Shown here: positions 32,997 to 40,824 of the stretch, piece after piece
How positions within the stretch are numbered: position 1 is the first letter of the stretch
Layout of the letters: every line of letters starts with the position of its first letter
Assembly: GCF_000337215.1 (NCBI RefSeq)
Contig: NZ_AOHZ01000080.1
Location: 1 to 40,824 of the forward strand
Direction: 5' to 3'
Origin: Natronolimnohabitans innermongolicus JCM 12255
GTDB lineage: Archaea > Halobacteriota > Halobacteria > Halobacteriales > Natrialbaceae
DNA length: 40,824 nucleotides
Program-made: the position numbers and the translations under genes
The notes under the pieces: generated by a model
What the model saw: only the letters and a program-made list of their open reading frames with translations
What the model was told of the DNA's origin: nothing
Database searches by the model: none

Positions 32997-35852
32997 ATGA
33001 GCGGGAGCGACGACCTCGAGTTGCCGATCGACGACGCCGACCTGCCGTTCGATCCGTCGTCGATCACCATCGAGGACCGGGACGTCTTCGGCGTCCTCGA
33101 GCCCGCGGTTCAGGAGTGGTGGCTCGAGGAATTCGGCGAGTTCGTCCCCGAGAACGAGGGGTTCTTCACCCCGCCACAGCGCGGGGCGATCCCGAAGATC
33201 CACCGGGGAGAGAACACGCTGGTCTGTGCGCCGACCGGGTCGGGCAAGACCATGTCCTCGTTCCTTTCAATAATCAACCATTTGTACCGACGCGACCGCG
33301 ACGCCGACGATGGCCTCGAGAACGCCGTCTACTGCCTCTACGTCTCGCCGCTGAAGTCGCTGGCCAACGACATTCATCGGAATCTCGAGGTCCCCCTCGA
33401 GGGGATCGAGTCAATCGTCGCGGACCGAGACGGGGACGAACAGATGGGCGAAATCCGCCACGCGATCCGCCACGGCGACACGCCCTCGAGCGAGCGCCAG
33501 AAGATGCTCGAGGAGACGCCCCACATCCTGAATACGACGCCCGAAACCCTGGCGATCCTCCTCAATTCGCCGAAGTTCCGCGAGAAGCTTCGCACCGTCG
33601 AGTACGTCATCGTCGACGAGATCCACTCGCTTGCGGCCGGCAAACGGGGGACGCATCTGTCGGTGAGCCTCGAGCGACTCGAGGCGATGGTCGACCACGA
33701 GATCACCCGTATCGGCTGTTCGGCGACGATCGAGCCGCTGTCGCAGGTTGCGGAGTTTCTGGTGGGCTGTGAGGCGCCCAGCGCCTCGAGCGACTCGAGC
33801 GCCTCGAACGGGGGGAAAAGCGATCCGCGGGAGCGCGACGAATCGGACGGCCAACCGGACGCCGAACCGCGCGACTACGAGATCGTCGACGCCCGCTTCG
33901 CCCGCGAGTTCGATCTCGAACTCGAGTGTCCGACCGACGACCTGATCAACACGCCCCGCGAGGTCGTCCAGGAGCGGTTCTACCGGATGCTCCACGACCA
34001 CGTCCAGAACCACACCAACACGATCGTCTTCACCAACACGCGCTCGGGCGCCGAGCGGGTCCTGCACAACCTCCGCGAGCGCTTCGGGGCCTACGACGAG
34101 GCGAACTCGGGCTGTCACCACGGCAGCCTCTCGAAGGACGTCCGCCACGATATCGAGCGCCGGCTCAAATCGGGCGAGCTGGACGTCGTTACCTCCTCGA
34201 CCAGCCTCGAGTTGGGGATCGACATGCCCCACGTCGATCTCGTGGTGCAAGTCGGCTCACCGAAGTCCGTCGCCGCTCTTCTCCAGCGGGTCGGCCGTGC
34301 CGGCCACCGCGTCGGACAAACCGTCACGGGGCGCGTGATCGCCCTCGACCGAGACGAGTTGCTCGAGTGTGCCGTCATGCTGAAGAAGGCCGAGGAGGGG
34401 TTCGTCGACTCCGTGTCGATCCCGGAAAACGCCCAGGACGTCGCGGCCCAGCACGTCTACGGGATGGCTATCGCGGAGATCCGTCCCGAGTCCGAGGTGC
34501 TCGGAACCCTCCGGCGAGCCTACCCCTACCGGAACTACACGGACGAGGAGTGGGAGTCGCTCTGTCGGTATCTCACGGCCGAGTACGCCGGTCTGGAGGA
34601 GAAAAACGTCTACGCCAAGATCTGGCGCGACGAGAACGATCCGCCCGACGGCGAACACCACTACGAGGAACACCCCGTCGGCGAGCCCTTGGTCGGCAAG
34701 CGCGGCCGGCTGGCGCGGGTGATCTACATGACCAACATCGGCACCATCCCGGACTCGTTCACCTGCGACGTCTACACCCGCGCGGACAGCGACTGGGTCG
34801 GCCAACTCGACGAGAACTACCTCGACACGCTCGAGAAGGGCGACGTCTTCGTCCTCGGGGGCGACCACTTCGAGTACCGCTACCGTCGGGGATCGAAGGT
34901 GTACGTCGACCGCACCAGCGCGCGCCCGACCGTCCCCTCGTGGTACTCCGAACGGCTGCCGCTTTCGTACGACCTCGGGCGCGAGATCCTCGCGTTCCAG
35001 GACGAACTGCTCGAGCGCTACGACGCGGGCGGCCCGCCGCGGGTCCGCGCGTGGCTCCGGGAGTTCCCCCTGGACGACGACAGCGTGCGCGCGACCGCTC
35101 GCCTGTTCGAACACCAGCTGCGGTACGCGGGCGTCGAGAGCGTCAGCACGCCGGACCGGCTCGCGATCGAGGTCGTCCGCGACCGCGAGGAGTACGAACG
35201 CCACTACTACGTCCACTCGGCGTACGGCCGGAAGTTCAACGACGGATTCTCCAGGCTGCTCGCCTATCGCTGCGCCCAGGAGGCGACCGCCAACGTTCGC
35301 GTCGCCGTCGCCGACAACGGCTTCGTGCTCTCGATGCCGCTGAATCGGAAGGTCGACCTCGAGGGAATCGTCGATGACCTCTCCGCCGACGCCGTTCGCG
35401 AGGACCTGCGGGCCGCAATATCCGGAACCGACCTGCTCCAGCGGTACTTCCGGATCAACGCGACGCGCTCGCTGATGATCCTCAAACGGTACAAGGGCTA
35501 CGAGAAGTCCGCCAGCGAACAGCAGGTCTCGAGCGAGATGCTACTCGGCTTCGCGGAGGATCTCGAGGCGTTCGCCGTCATCGAAGAAACCTACCGCGAG
35601 ATTCTGGAGGACAAGCTCAACGTCGCCGAACTCGCCGCCGTCGTCGACGACATCGACGCCGGCGACCTGGAGGTCGAACGCCAACTGCTCGACTCGCCGA
35701 CGCCGCGGGCGTTCGGACTGGCGACGCTGTCAGCCAGCGACGTCGTCCTCGCGGAGGACGAGAGCGCGGCGTTGCAGGCGTTTCACGAGCACGTCCTCGA
35801 GGAGATCGGCGAGGAGAAACTCTTTGAGCTGAATAGTGAAAAGCTGAACTGA
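32997..35852 (+). CDS. Lhr-type ATP-dependent helicase
   Basis: A 951-residue superfamily 2 helicase. Walker A is APTGSGKT (78-85), the Walker B/DExH box is Asp207-Glu-Ile-His210, and motif III is Ser242-Ala-Thr244. The second RecA domain has NTIVFTNTRSGAERVL, TSSTSLELGIDMPHVDLVVQ and QRVGRAGHR. The C-terminal winged-helix and Lhr-core domains follow (FVLGGDHFEYRYRRGSKVYV, PSWYSERLPLSYDLG). These enzymes unwind DNA with 3'-5' polarity and act in repair and recombination. An acidic insertion near residues 260-290 is probably disordered. Length fits archaeal Lhr-core proteins. Confidence 0.95.
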   Translation: MSGSDDLELPIDDADLPFDPSSITIEDRDVFGVLEPAVQEWWLEEFGEFVPENEGFFTPPQRGAIPKIHRGENTLVCAPTGSGKTMSSFLSIINHLYRRDRDADDGLENAVYCLYVSPLKSLANDIHRNLEVPLEGIESIVADRDGDEQMGEIRHAIRHGDTPSSERQKMLEETPHILNTTPETLAILLNSPKFREKLRTVEYVIVDEIHSLAAGKRGTHLSVSLERLEAMVDHEITRIGCSATIEPLSQVAEFLVGCEAPSASSDSSASNGGKSDPRERDESDGQPDAEPRDYEIVDARFAREFDLELECPTDDLINTPREVVQERFYRMLHDHVQNHTNTIVFTNTRSGAERVLHNLRERFGAYDEANSGCHHGSLSKDVRHDIERRLKSGELDVVTSSTSLELGIDMPHVDLVVQVGSPKSVAALLQRVGRAGHRVGQTVTGRVIALDRDELLECAVMLKKAEEGFVDSVSIPENAQDVAAQHVYGMAIAEIRPESEVLGTLRRAYPYRNYTDEEWESLCRYLTAEYAGLEEKNVYAKIWRDENDPPDGEHHYEEHPVGEPLVGKRGRLARVIYMTNIGTIPDSFTCDVYTRADSDWVGQLDENYLDTLEKGDVFVLGGDHFEYRYRRGSKVYVDRTSARPTVPSWYSERLPLSYDLGREILAFQDELLERYDAGGPPRVRAWLREFPLDDDSVRATARLFEHQLRYAGVESVSTPDRLAIEVVRDREEYERHYYVHSAYGRKFNDGFSRLLAYRCAQEATANVRVAVADNGFVLSMPLNRKVDLEGIVDDLSADAVREDLRAAISGTDLLQRYFRINATRSLMILKRYKGYEKSASEQQVSSEMLLGFAEDLEAFAVIEETYREILEDKLNVAELAAVVDDIDAGDLEVERQLLDSPTPRAFGLATLSASDVVLAEDESAALQAFHEHVLEEIGEEKLFELNSEKLN

Positions 35853-35975
35853 ATGATTATAAAGTATAGTTAACGCGAGTCAAGTAATACATATATAGAA
35901 TATAGAAAAGCAATTATAGATGATAAAAACATCCCGTCTTGAACAATATCTGCGACTTGACTGGAAACGCTGTTA

Positions 35976-35993
35976 ATTGTCAGGAAAGACAAT
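35976..35993. terminator. Hairpin between convergent genes, possible terminator
   Basis: ATTGTC-AGGAAA-GACAAT, in an AT-rich stretch between the end of the Lhr gene and the convergent gene at 36053. A T-rich sequence follows on one side. It may end transcription from either direction. Confidence 0.35.
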
Positions 35994-36052
35994 AGTATAA
36001 TTATAACTGACGCCTGTATCTCGATTCTATCACGATCCATGTTCAAATAATA

Positions 36053-36889
36053 TCATACGTCCTCACTAAAGTCTTCGTTCCAACTCGACACACCTGTTGG
36101 AAGGTCAATAGAAACAGGCCCAGAACCAAGAGAGATGTCCTCAATCACGTTAAACTCACCAGATCCAAGTCTTCCATAAGTCTGTTCGTAGAGTCCTTTC
36201 ACTTGACCAGTTGCATCTTTTTGTCGTCGAATAGCACACTGAATGGATCCCCACGTTTTGGTTGGATGTGTACCGTCCTCCCAGCCCGGGTAGGGTTCTG
36301 CTACGTCAATTTTAGCAACTACAGCATTATCGAATTCTGGCCCCGTAATAGGTTCGTTTATGATTTCTGTTGATGCTTCTTCTTCCATTGGGTCCGCTGG
36401 CCAACCAACCTCTGTCCATTCATGAACAACTCGTATATTAATGCCGTCATCAATTGGGCCGAATATATTATCTTCGAATGCAAGTACAACGATATCCTCT
36501 GGACCTAGCGAGTACGTGAATTCAAATGCGTTTTCTAATTCCCAGTATAATGTTATGGTATAGTGATTTTCACCACTAGCCCGACTACCAACGGTGAAGT
36601 TAAATTGTGCTGATGATTTATCATAGCGGTTAGGGGACACTACAGTTTCGTTACCATTCGATACCGATTCTGGATCTATAGGGCGTTCAACATTATCATG
36701 AATATAATCAATGTCATTTTCATCCATCATTCGTAGTGCCTTTTCAGTCTCCCCCTGCCGGAGCAATTTCTCTGTCCTGTTTACTATCTCTTCAGAGGGT
36801 GATGTGTTCGTCGCTGCACCGACTTGCGACAGATTTGCTATAGCTAGTCCTGTACCTATTCCTTTCAATACTGATCTTCTATACCTCAT
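36053..36889 (-). CDS. Tat-exported protein of unknown function in an AT-rich islet
   Basis: A 278-residue protein starting MRYRRSVLKGIGTGLAIANL, a Tat signal with the twin-Arg YRRSVLKG and cleavage likely after VGAA. The mature protein is acidic and largely beta, with SAQFNFTVGSRASGENHYTI, LYWELENAFEFTYSLG, VVHEWTEVGWPADPMEEE and SGPVSIDLPTGVSSWNEDF. I do not recognise a domain. The gene uses AAT, ATT, TTT and AGA codons freely, in clear contrast to its neighbours, which marks recent acquisition. No mobility gene is intact nearby. Its function cannot be inferred. Confidence 0.8.
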   Translation of the reverse strand: MRYRRSVLKGIGTGLAIANLSQVGAATNTSPSEEIVNRTEKLLRQGETEKALRMMDENDIDYIHDNVERPIDPESVSNGNETVVSPNRYDKSSAQFNFTVGSRASGENHYTITLYWELENAFEFTYSLGPEDIVVLAFEDNIFGPIDDGINIRVVHEWTEVGWPADPMEEEASTEIINEPITGPEFDNAVVAKIDVAEPYPGWEDGTHPTKTWGSIQCAIRRQKDATGQVKGLYEQTYGRLGSGEFNVIEDISLGSGPVSIDLPTGVSSWNEDFSEDV

Positions 36890-37213
36890 ATGCTAATCAG
36901 TTAATATTATCTATATTAAATCCTTCGTTCAATATATTATTTGTCGAATCACAATCTCATAGTGTATATTATGCGAACCTAACTAAAATGAAGTCTATGT
37001 ACAAGCTTCAAGCGTATTAACGCTGGCAGAAATATCCCAAACAAATTTTATGTTGGAAACGAATCTTGGAGCATGCCCCCAATATCGACGGATGGGCACA
37101 AGACACAAACTCGCGCTGGAAACCGAGCACGGTGGCCAATGACCACGCTTGGGACCAGAGATGTTTAGATATGGTCGATCATAAAACAGAGACCGACGAA
37201 GAAGAATTACAGG
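36890..37213. other. AT-rich intergenic DNA, no gene recognised
   Basis: This continues the low-GC islet. The minus frame at 36995-37375 is rich in Cys, His and Trp and does not look like a real protein. The left end should contain the promoter of the exported protein gene. Confidence 0.5.
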
Positions 37214-37417
37214 ATGGAGGTCAATTACAGGAGGGTCAATGCCACGGTACTGCTGCCGGAGGGAGAGGCCGACGTGATGTAGCCCTACGAATACGCCGAG
37301 CGACTGGCTATCGTTCTCGACAGCACTACGCTTACACTGCTGTTGAAGGTCTACCACCGAATTCCCGGCGACCAACCGGGCCGTTACGGACGCTCATCTC
37401 ACAAGTTCTTGGGTTGA
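37214..37417 (+). pseudogene. Broken gene remnant with an in-frame stop
   Basis: From ATG at 37214 the frame reads MEVNYRRVNATVLLPEGEAD, then VM and a TAG stop at 37280, then continues PYEYAERLAIVLDSTTLTLL and LKVYHRIPGDQPGRYGRSSH before TGA at 37415. Both halves have protein-like, haloarchaeal-type codon use, whereas the longer overlapping frames do not. It looks like the decayed start of a gene, possibly a transposase, but I cannot name the family. It supports past mobile-element activity in the AT-rich islet. Confidence 0.5.
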
Positions 37418-37433
37418 GCTCACCAAAACCAAC

Positions 37434-37441
37434 ATATATTA
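37434..37441 (+). promoter_or_regulatory. TATA box of the winged-helix regulator
   Basis: ATATATTA, 40-47 nt before the ATG at 37481. The distance implies a short leader of about 15 nt. Confidence 0.55.
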
Positions 37442-37480
37442 GAACATTGACCAAATCCGATTACGAGACCGAATGCAATC

Positions 37481-37996
37481 ATGACTGACGACAAACAGCC
37501 GAACTGGGACTTCAAGGACCGCGATATCGCCATTCTCTGTGAGCTCTCGAAGGATCCGCAACTCTCCTCGCGGGAGTTGACGACCGTCCTCGAGTCGGAG
37601 TACGGCATCGACGTCTCGCACGTCACCGTCAGCGAGTCGATCCGACGGATGCGCGACGAGGGCGTCTTCCGCGAGGCGATCATCCCGAACGAGGAGTACT
37701 ACACGTTCGCGCTGTTCGAATTCAAGTTCAACACCGAACACTTCGAGGAGGGCTGGCGCGAGGCCATGGAGCACATCAAAGCGGACAAACACACTCTGTT
37801 TTTCTTCCTCTCCGACGGGGAGTACCAGTGGAAGACGGTGATGATGTTCCGGGACCGACAGGACATCTCGCGGTGGATCCACGACTGTTACAAGGAGTAC
37901 GGGAGCGTCATCGCGAACATCCGGAACTCCGCGGTCCACAACGTTCTCAAGTTCCAGACCGATCCGCAGATTTACGAGGATCTCGGCAAAGAGTGA
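37481..37996 (+). CDS. Winged-helix (Lrp/AsnC-like) regulator
   Basis: A 171-residue protein. The N-terminal helix-turn-helix (KDRDIAILCELSKDPQLSSR, HVTVSESIRRMRDEGVFREA) is of the AsnC/winged-helix kind. The C-terminal domain (YYTFALFEFKFNTEHFEEGW, LFFFLSDGEYQWKTVMMF, NIRNSAVHNVLKFQTDPQIY) is not an obvious RAM domain but has a similar strand-helix pattern. It is a likely transcription factor for the neighbouring fatty-acid genes, with which it converges; that link is inference. Codon use is back to the normal GC-rich type, marking the right border of the islet. Confidence 0.85.
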   Translation: MTDDKQPNWDFKDRDIAILCELSKDPQLSSRELTTVLESEYGIDVSHVTVSESIRRMRDEGVFREAIIPNEEYYTFALFEFKFNTEHFEEGWREAMEHIKADKHTLFFFLSDGEYQWKTVMMFRDRQDISRWIHDCYKEYGSVIANIRNSAVHNVLKFQTDPQIYEDLGKE

Positions 37997-38039
37997 ACGA
38001 AACCGGGCTCCGTCCCCGGTGTGGATCCGAACGCCGCTA

Positions 38040-38474
38040 CTAACGGAACAACCGATAGGTCGTCCGGCCGACGGCCGCCTCGCCGGCGTCGCCGACCACG
38101 GAGACCTCGGTGACGCCGGTCGTACTGCCGGCGCGGACGACCTCGGCGTCGGCTCGGAGGTCGCCGATCGCCGGTCGGAGATACGAGACGTTGAGATCCG
38201 TCGTCGTCAGGCGAGCAGACTTCGGATCGTCGAACGTCGTTCTGAGCGCGAACGCACTCGAGGTGTCGATCAGCGTCGCGACGATCCCGCCGTGGACGGG
38301 ATCGTACCCCTCGTTGCCGATCGGATTCTCGAACTCCTCGTTGCGCTCGATCTCGATGACGGCGTGTCCTTCCTCGAGTCGTTCGACCCCGATATCGAGC
38401 CACGAGAGGTAGCCGTGTTGCTCGACGAACGACGTCCACTCGGGCCAGTCGGTCGCTGATTCGGGGTCCGTCAT
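38040..38474 (-). CDS. PaaI family thioesterase (hotdog fold)
   Basis: A 144-residue protein with the hotdog signature NEGYDPVHGGIVATLIDTSS, where the Asp/His/Gly cluster forms the acyl-CoA site. LTTTDLNVSYLRPAIGDLRA and EVVRAGSTTGVTEVSVVGDA follow as the beta strands of the fold. Members hydrolyse acyl- or aryl-CoA thioesters in the cytosol. It starts 4 nt after the fusion-enzyme gene stop, so the two are one operon. The exact substrate is unknown. Confidence 0.9.
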   Translation of the reverse strand: MTDPESATDWPEWTSFVEQHGYLSWLDIGVERLEEGHAVIEIERNEEFENPIGNEGYDPVHGGIVATLIDTSSAFALRTTFDDPKSARLTTTDLNVSYLRPAIGDLRADAEVVRAGSTTGVTEVSVVGDAGEAAVGRTTYRLFR

Positions 38475-38478
38475 CGGA

Positions 38479-40437
38479 TCACTCCCCTTCGAACTCGGGG
38501 TCGCGGTCCTCGGCGAAGGCCATGGCGCCTTCCATCACGTCGTCGGTGCTCGAGAGCAGACCGAAGCCCTGGCTCTCCATCGCGATGGCGGCCTCGAGGC
38601 TGGCGTCTTCGCCCTGGTTCATGACCTTCTTGGCGACCTTGAGGCCGATCGGCGGGCCGTTGCGCAGGTCGGAGACGAACTCCTCGACGGTGTCGTCGAA
38701 CTCCTCGCGGTCGACGGCGCGGTTGATCAGCCCCCAGTCCTGGGCGCGGTCGGCGTCGATGTGTTCGCCGCGGAAGACGAGTTCCTTGGCGCGGGTCTCG
38801 CCGAGGACGCGAAGCAGGCGCTGGGTGCCGCCGCCGCCGGGGATCAGGCCGAGGTCGATCTCGGGGGCGCCGAAGGAGGACCGCTGGGTCGCGATCCGGA
38901 GGTCACAGGCCAGCGCGAGTTCGAGGCCGCCGCCCAGACAGAAGCCGTCGATCTTCGCGAGGACGGGGCGCTCGAAGTCGTTGACCGTCTCGAAGGCGGG
39001 CGTGACGTCCATCAGGTCAGTCGGGTCGGCACCCGAGAAGCTGGTGACGTCGGCGCCGGCGGAGAAGGCGCGGTCGCCGGCGCCCTCGATGGTCGCACAG
39101 CGGACCTCGTCGGTGTCGACCGTCGAGAACAGGTCGTCGATCTCCTCGAGCAGTTCTCCCGAGAGGGCGTTCATCCGCGAGGGGCGATCGAGTTCGACCT
39201 GCAGGACGCCGTCCTCGAGTTCCACGTTCAGGTTGTGGTAGGAGTCGAGATCGCCGTCGTCGGCGTCGTACTCGTAGAAGCCGTCGCCGGCGTCCTCGCC
39301 GGTCTTGCCCTCCTCGACGAGTTCGACGAGGTACGGGTGAGGCTCGAAGCGGTCGGCGCCGGTCTCCTCCTGTAGCGTCTCGAGTTTCTCGAGGATTTCA
39401 TCGAGGCCGATTTTGTCGGCTCGGCGGCAGATACCCTCCGGGAAGCCGAGTCCGAGCTGGACGCCGGTGTCGACTTCTTCGGGTTTGGCGACGCCCTCGC
39501 CGACGAGGAACGCGGCGCGGTTGGCCATCCGCGCTTCGACGCGCAGCCAGTCGAAGTCGCCGGCGTCGTCGGGCTGGTAGTCGGCGCCGTCGCCGTCCTC
39601 GTAGTCGTAAAAGCCCTTGCCGGTCTTCTGGCCGAGTTCCTCGGCCTCGACTTTCTCCTCGGTAATCGGCGGGATCGGGCTGCCACCCTCCTTGCGGACG
39701 TGATAGCCCACGTCGATGCCGGTCAGGTCGGCGAGTTCGAACGGCCCCATCGGGTAGCCGCGCTCGTGGGACATGGTGGCGTCGGCTCCGCGGATGGTCG
39801 CCTCGCCTTCCGAGACCATGAACGCGGGCTCGCCGCCGAAGGGTCCGACGATGGTGTTGACGACGAAGCCGCGGACGTCCTTGCGGACGTAGATCGGCGT
39901 CTTGCCGACCGACTCGACCCACTCGTAGCCGGCTTCGGCCGCCTCGTCGCTCGTGTCCTCGCCGTAGATGACCTCGACGAGGTCCATCTTGACTGGCGGG
40001 TTGAAAAAGTGCAGGCCGAGGACGCGCTCGGAGGTGTCGACGACCTCCGCGATGTCCGTAATCGGGAGACTCGAGGTGTTCGTCGCGAGCAGCGTGTCCT
40101 CGTCGCAGTACTCCTCCAGGTCGCTGAAGATGTCGTGTTTCAGCTCGAGGTTCTCGGGTGCGGCCTCGATGACGAGGTCGGCGTCGGCGACGGCCTCCTC
40201 GAGGTCGGTCGTGATGTCGATCCGGTCGAGGACCTCGTCGGCCGTCTCGTCGATCAGTTCCTTCTCCTCGAGTTTCTCGAGGCTCCAGGCGATCGACTCG
40301 TAGCCGTCCTCGACGAACTCGTCTTTGATGTCACGCATCGTGACATCGTAGCCGCCCATCGCGGTCACTTCCGTGATTCCGTGCCCCATGTTCCCCGCGC
40401 CCAGTACGGCGACGCGGTCGATGCTGTCGAGTGACAT
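38479..40437 (-). CDS. 3-hydroxyacyl-CoA dehydrogenase/enoyl-CoA hydratase fusion
   Basis: A 652-residue bifunctional beta-oxidation enzyme. The NAD-binding domain begins VAVLGAGNMGHGITEVTAMG (Gly13-x-Gly15-x-x-Gly18), followed by TNTSSLPITDIAEVV, LGLHFFNPPVKMDLVEVIYG and the C-terminal dehydrogenase domain, apparently in two copies (GKTGKGFYDYE and GKTGEDAGDGFYEYD-like ends). From about residue 398 there is a crotonase domain: VELDRPSRMNALSGELL, AGDRAFSAGADVTSF, ALACDLRIATQRSSFGAPEI and GLIPGGGGTQRLLRVLG. Order (dehydrogenase first) is typical of haloarchaea. It hydrates enoyl-CoA and oxidises the product. The promoter has a clear TATA box, and a thioesterase gene follows. Confidence 0.95.
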   Translation of the reverse strand: MSLDSIDRVAVLGAGNMGHGITEVTAMGGYDVTMRDIKDEFVEDGYESIAWSLEKLEEKELIDETADEVLDRIDITTDLEEAVADADLVIEAAPENLELKHDIFSDLEEYCDEDTLLATNTSSLPITDIAEVVDTSERVLGLHFFNPPVKMDLVEVIYGEDTSDEAAEAGYEWVESVGKTPIYVRKDVRGFVVNTIVGPFGGEPAFMVSEGEATIRGADATMSHERGYPMGPFELADLTGIDVGYHVRKEGGSPIPPITEEKVEAEELGQKTGKGFYDYEDGDGADYQPDDAGDFDWLRVEARMANRAAFLVGEGVAKPEEVDTGVQLGLGFPEGICRRADKIGLDEILEKLETLQEETGADRFEPHPYLVELVEEGKTGEDAGDGFYEYDADDGDLDSYHNLNVELEDGVLQVELDRPSRMNALSGELLEEIDDLFSTVDTDEVRCATIEGAGDRAFSAGADVTSFSGADPTDLMDVTPAFETVNDFERPVLAKIDGFCLGGGLELALACDLRIATQRSSFGAPEIDLGLIPGGGGTQRLLRVLGETRAKELVFRGEHIDADRAQDWGLINRAVDREEFDDTVEEFVSDLRNGPPIGLKVAKKVMNQGEDASLEAAIAMESQGFGLLSSTDDVMEGAMAFAEDRDPEFEGE

Positions 40438-40460
40438 GGTCGGATGCTCTACCGGGACGG

Positions 40461-40470
40461 TCTTAATACC
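40461..40470 (-). promoter_or_regulatory. TATA box of the fusion-enzyme operon
   Basis: The minus strand reads GGTATTAAGA, 24-33 nt before the ATG at 40437, consistent with a leaderless transcript. Confidence 0.6.
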
Positions 40471-40628
40471 ACCGACACCGACTTAGCAATGTTAAGCACG
40501 TTGTTTCCGGTTGTTCGCGGTGTACGACGTTTCTAAGGTTCGACGAACGTCGGTAATCGGGGACTCGAGCGGGGAGAGCGTGGACTCCCCGTCGTCACGA
40601 TATCGCGGTTCAGCACGCCGAAAGCGCG

Positions 40629-40787
40629 GTGCGGTCGCTCGAGCAGGTCCAACTCGAGACCGACGATCCGAAAACGGTCTGCGATCGACTGACTGCGGTC
40701 CGTCGTTCGATCGAACGGCGCATGATCCGCGCGACTTACACACTCCACGAGAGACAGCAGGCCCGAGTCTCCAACGTCAAACAATAG
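40629..40787 (+). CDS. Short coding fragment of unknown function (52 aa from GTG)
   Basis: The frame from GTG at 40629 to TAG at 40785 encodes VRSLEQVQLETDDPKTVCDR, LTAVRRSIERRMIRATYTLH and ERQQARVSNVKQ. GC3-rich codons and in-frame CTCGAG point to real coding. The same frame stays open back to a stop near 40554 (DIAVQHAESA), without an ATG, so this may be the end of a decayed or shifted gene rather than a complete one. The minus-strand frames over it are longer but look like its shadows. Confidence 0.4.
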   Translation: MRSLEQVQLETDDPKTVCDRLTAVRRSIERRMIRATYTLHERQQARVSNVKQ

Positions 40788-40810
40788 TTTCACATACACT
40801 TCTCTCGCAC

Positions 40811-40824
40811 ATGTTGATGATGAA
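40811..40824 (+). CDS. Possible start of a gene cut off by the window end
   Basis: ATG TTG ATG ATG AA follows an AT-containing AATAGTTTC (40783-40791) at about 25 nt, the spacing of a leaderless start. Only four complete codons are present, so nothing can be said about the product. Confidence 0.2.

Noticed and set aside
37066-37488. 140-codon plus frame and 126-codon minus frame in the AT-rich islet
   Set aside because: Neither looks like protein; a different plus frame (37214-37417) has the better coding signal but contains a stop.
40492-40799. Two minus-strand ORFs near the right end
   Set aside because: They lie opposite a short plus-strand frame with better codon bias and look like its shadows.

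Overview
The window is chromosomal DNA of a haloarchaeon, most likely of the Natrialbales (Natrinema/Haloterrigena-like; inferred from style, not from a marker gene). It is GC-rich and saturated with CTCGAG (in-frame Leu-Glu). Proteins are very acidic, and many genes have a TATA box about 25-35 nt before the start codon and no Shine-Dalgarno, as in leaderless haloarchaeal mRNAs. The archaeal-type genes Pelota, RqcH, Elp3, Lhr and TrmB fit. I see no rRNA, intact tRNA, CRISPR array or complete insertion sequence. The first 16 bases are the end of a Nextera transposon adapter, so the contig edge is artificial.

Layout. 0-2.4 kb: 3' part of a secreted repeat protein ending in a Glu-Pro tail. 2.4-6.6 kb: small conserved proteins, a gamma-carbonic-anhydrase-like protein, a translationally coupled pair (MBL-fold lipoprotein and DUF3006 protein) and OsmC. 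6.7-11.7 kb: a 57-residue membrane protein, a UPF0173 hydrolase, a RecJ/DHH-like protein whose catalytic motifs look eroded, a SHOCT membrane protein and a DUF411 lipoprotein. 11.7-17.2 kb: Elp3, then two overlapping TenA paralogues (one with and one without the catalytic Cys), an HD-domain protein and unknowns. 17.4-26.4 kb: RqcH, a four-helix membrane protein, DUF6360, a 188-bp palindromic element, assimilatory nitrite reductase NirA with a Cys-pair protein, Pelota and a beta-propeller lipoprotein. 26.5-30.5 kb: an RND/MMPL exporter with a long coiled-coil insertion, coupled to a TrmB regulator. 30.7-31.0 kb: 18 tandem copies of a 13-bp unit abutting the stop codon of an RNase Z-like MBL gene. 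31.9-35.9 kb: a Tat-exported putative papain-fold protein and an Lhr helicase. 35.9-37.5 kb: an AT-rich islet with a Tat-exported protein of unknown function and a broken gene remnant. 37.5-40.8 kb: a winged-helix regulator, a PaaI-type thioesterase and a 3-hydroxyacyl-CoA dehydrogenase/enoyl-CoA hydratase fusion (beta-oxidation), then a short coding fragment.

How genes work together. TenA_C plus the Cys-less TenA probably salvage thiamin pyrimidines in two steps. RqcH and Pelota both serve stalled ribosomes but are 4.4 kb apart with unrelated genes between. NirA has a palindrome at its probable transcription start. The MMPL exporter and TrmB share one transcript that has both a palindromic TATA box and a strong Shine-Dalgarno. 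The fusion enzyme and the thioesterase form a two-gene fatty-acid operon next to a convergent regulator. The most unusual items are the paired TenA proteins, the 13-bp repeat, the degenerate DHH protein, the exported Cys-His-Asp protein and the AT-rich islet. None can be called a new system from sequence alone.
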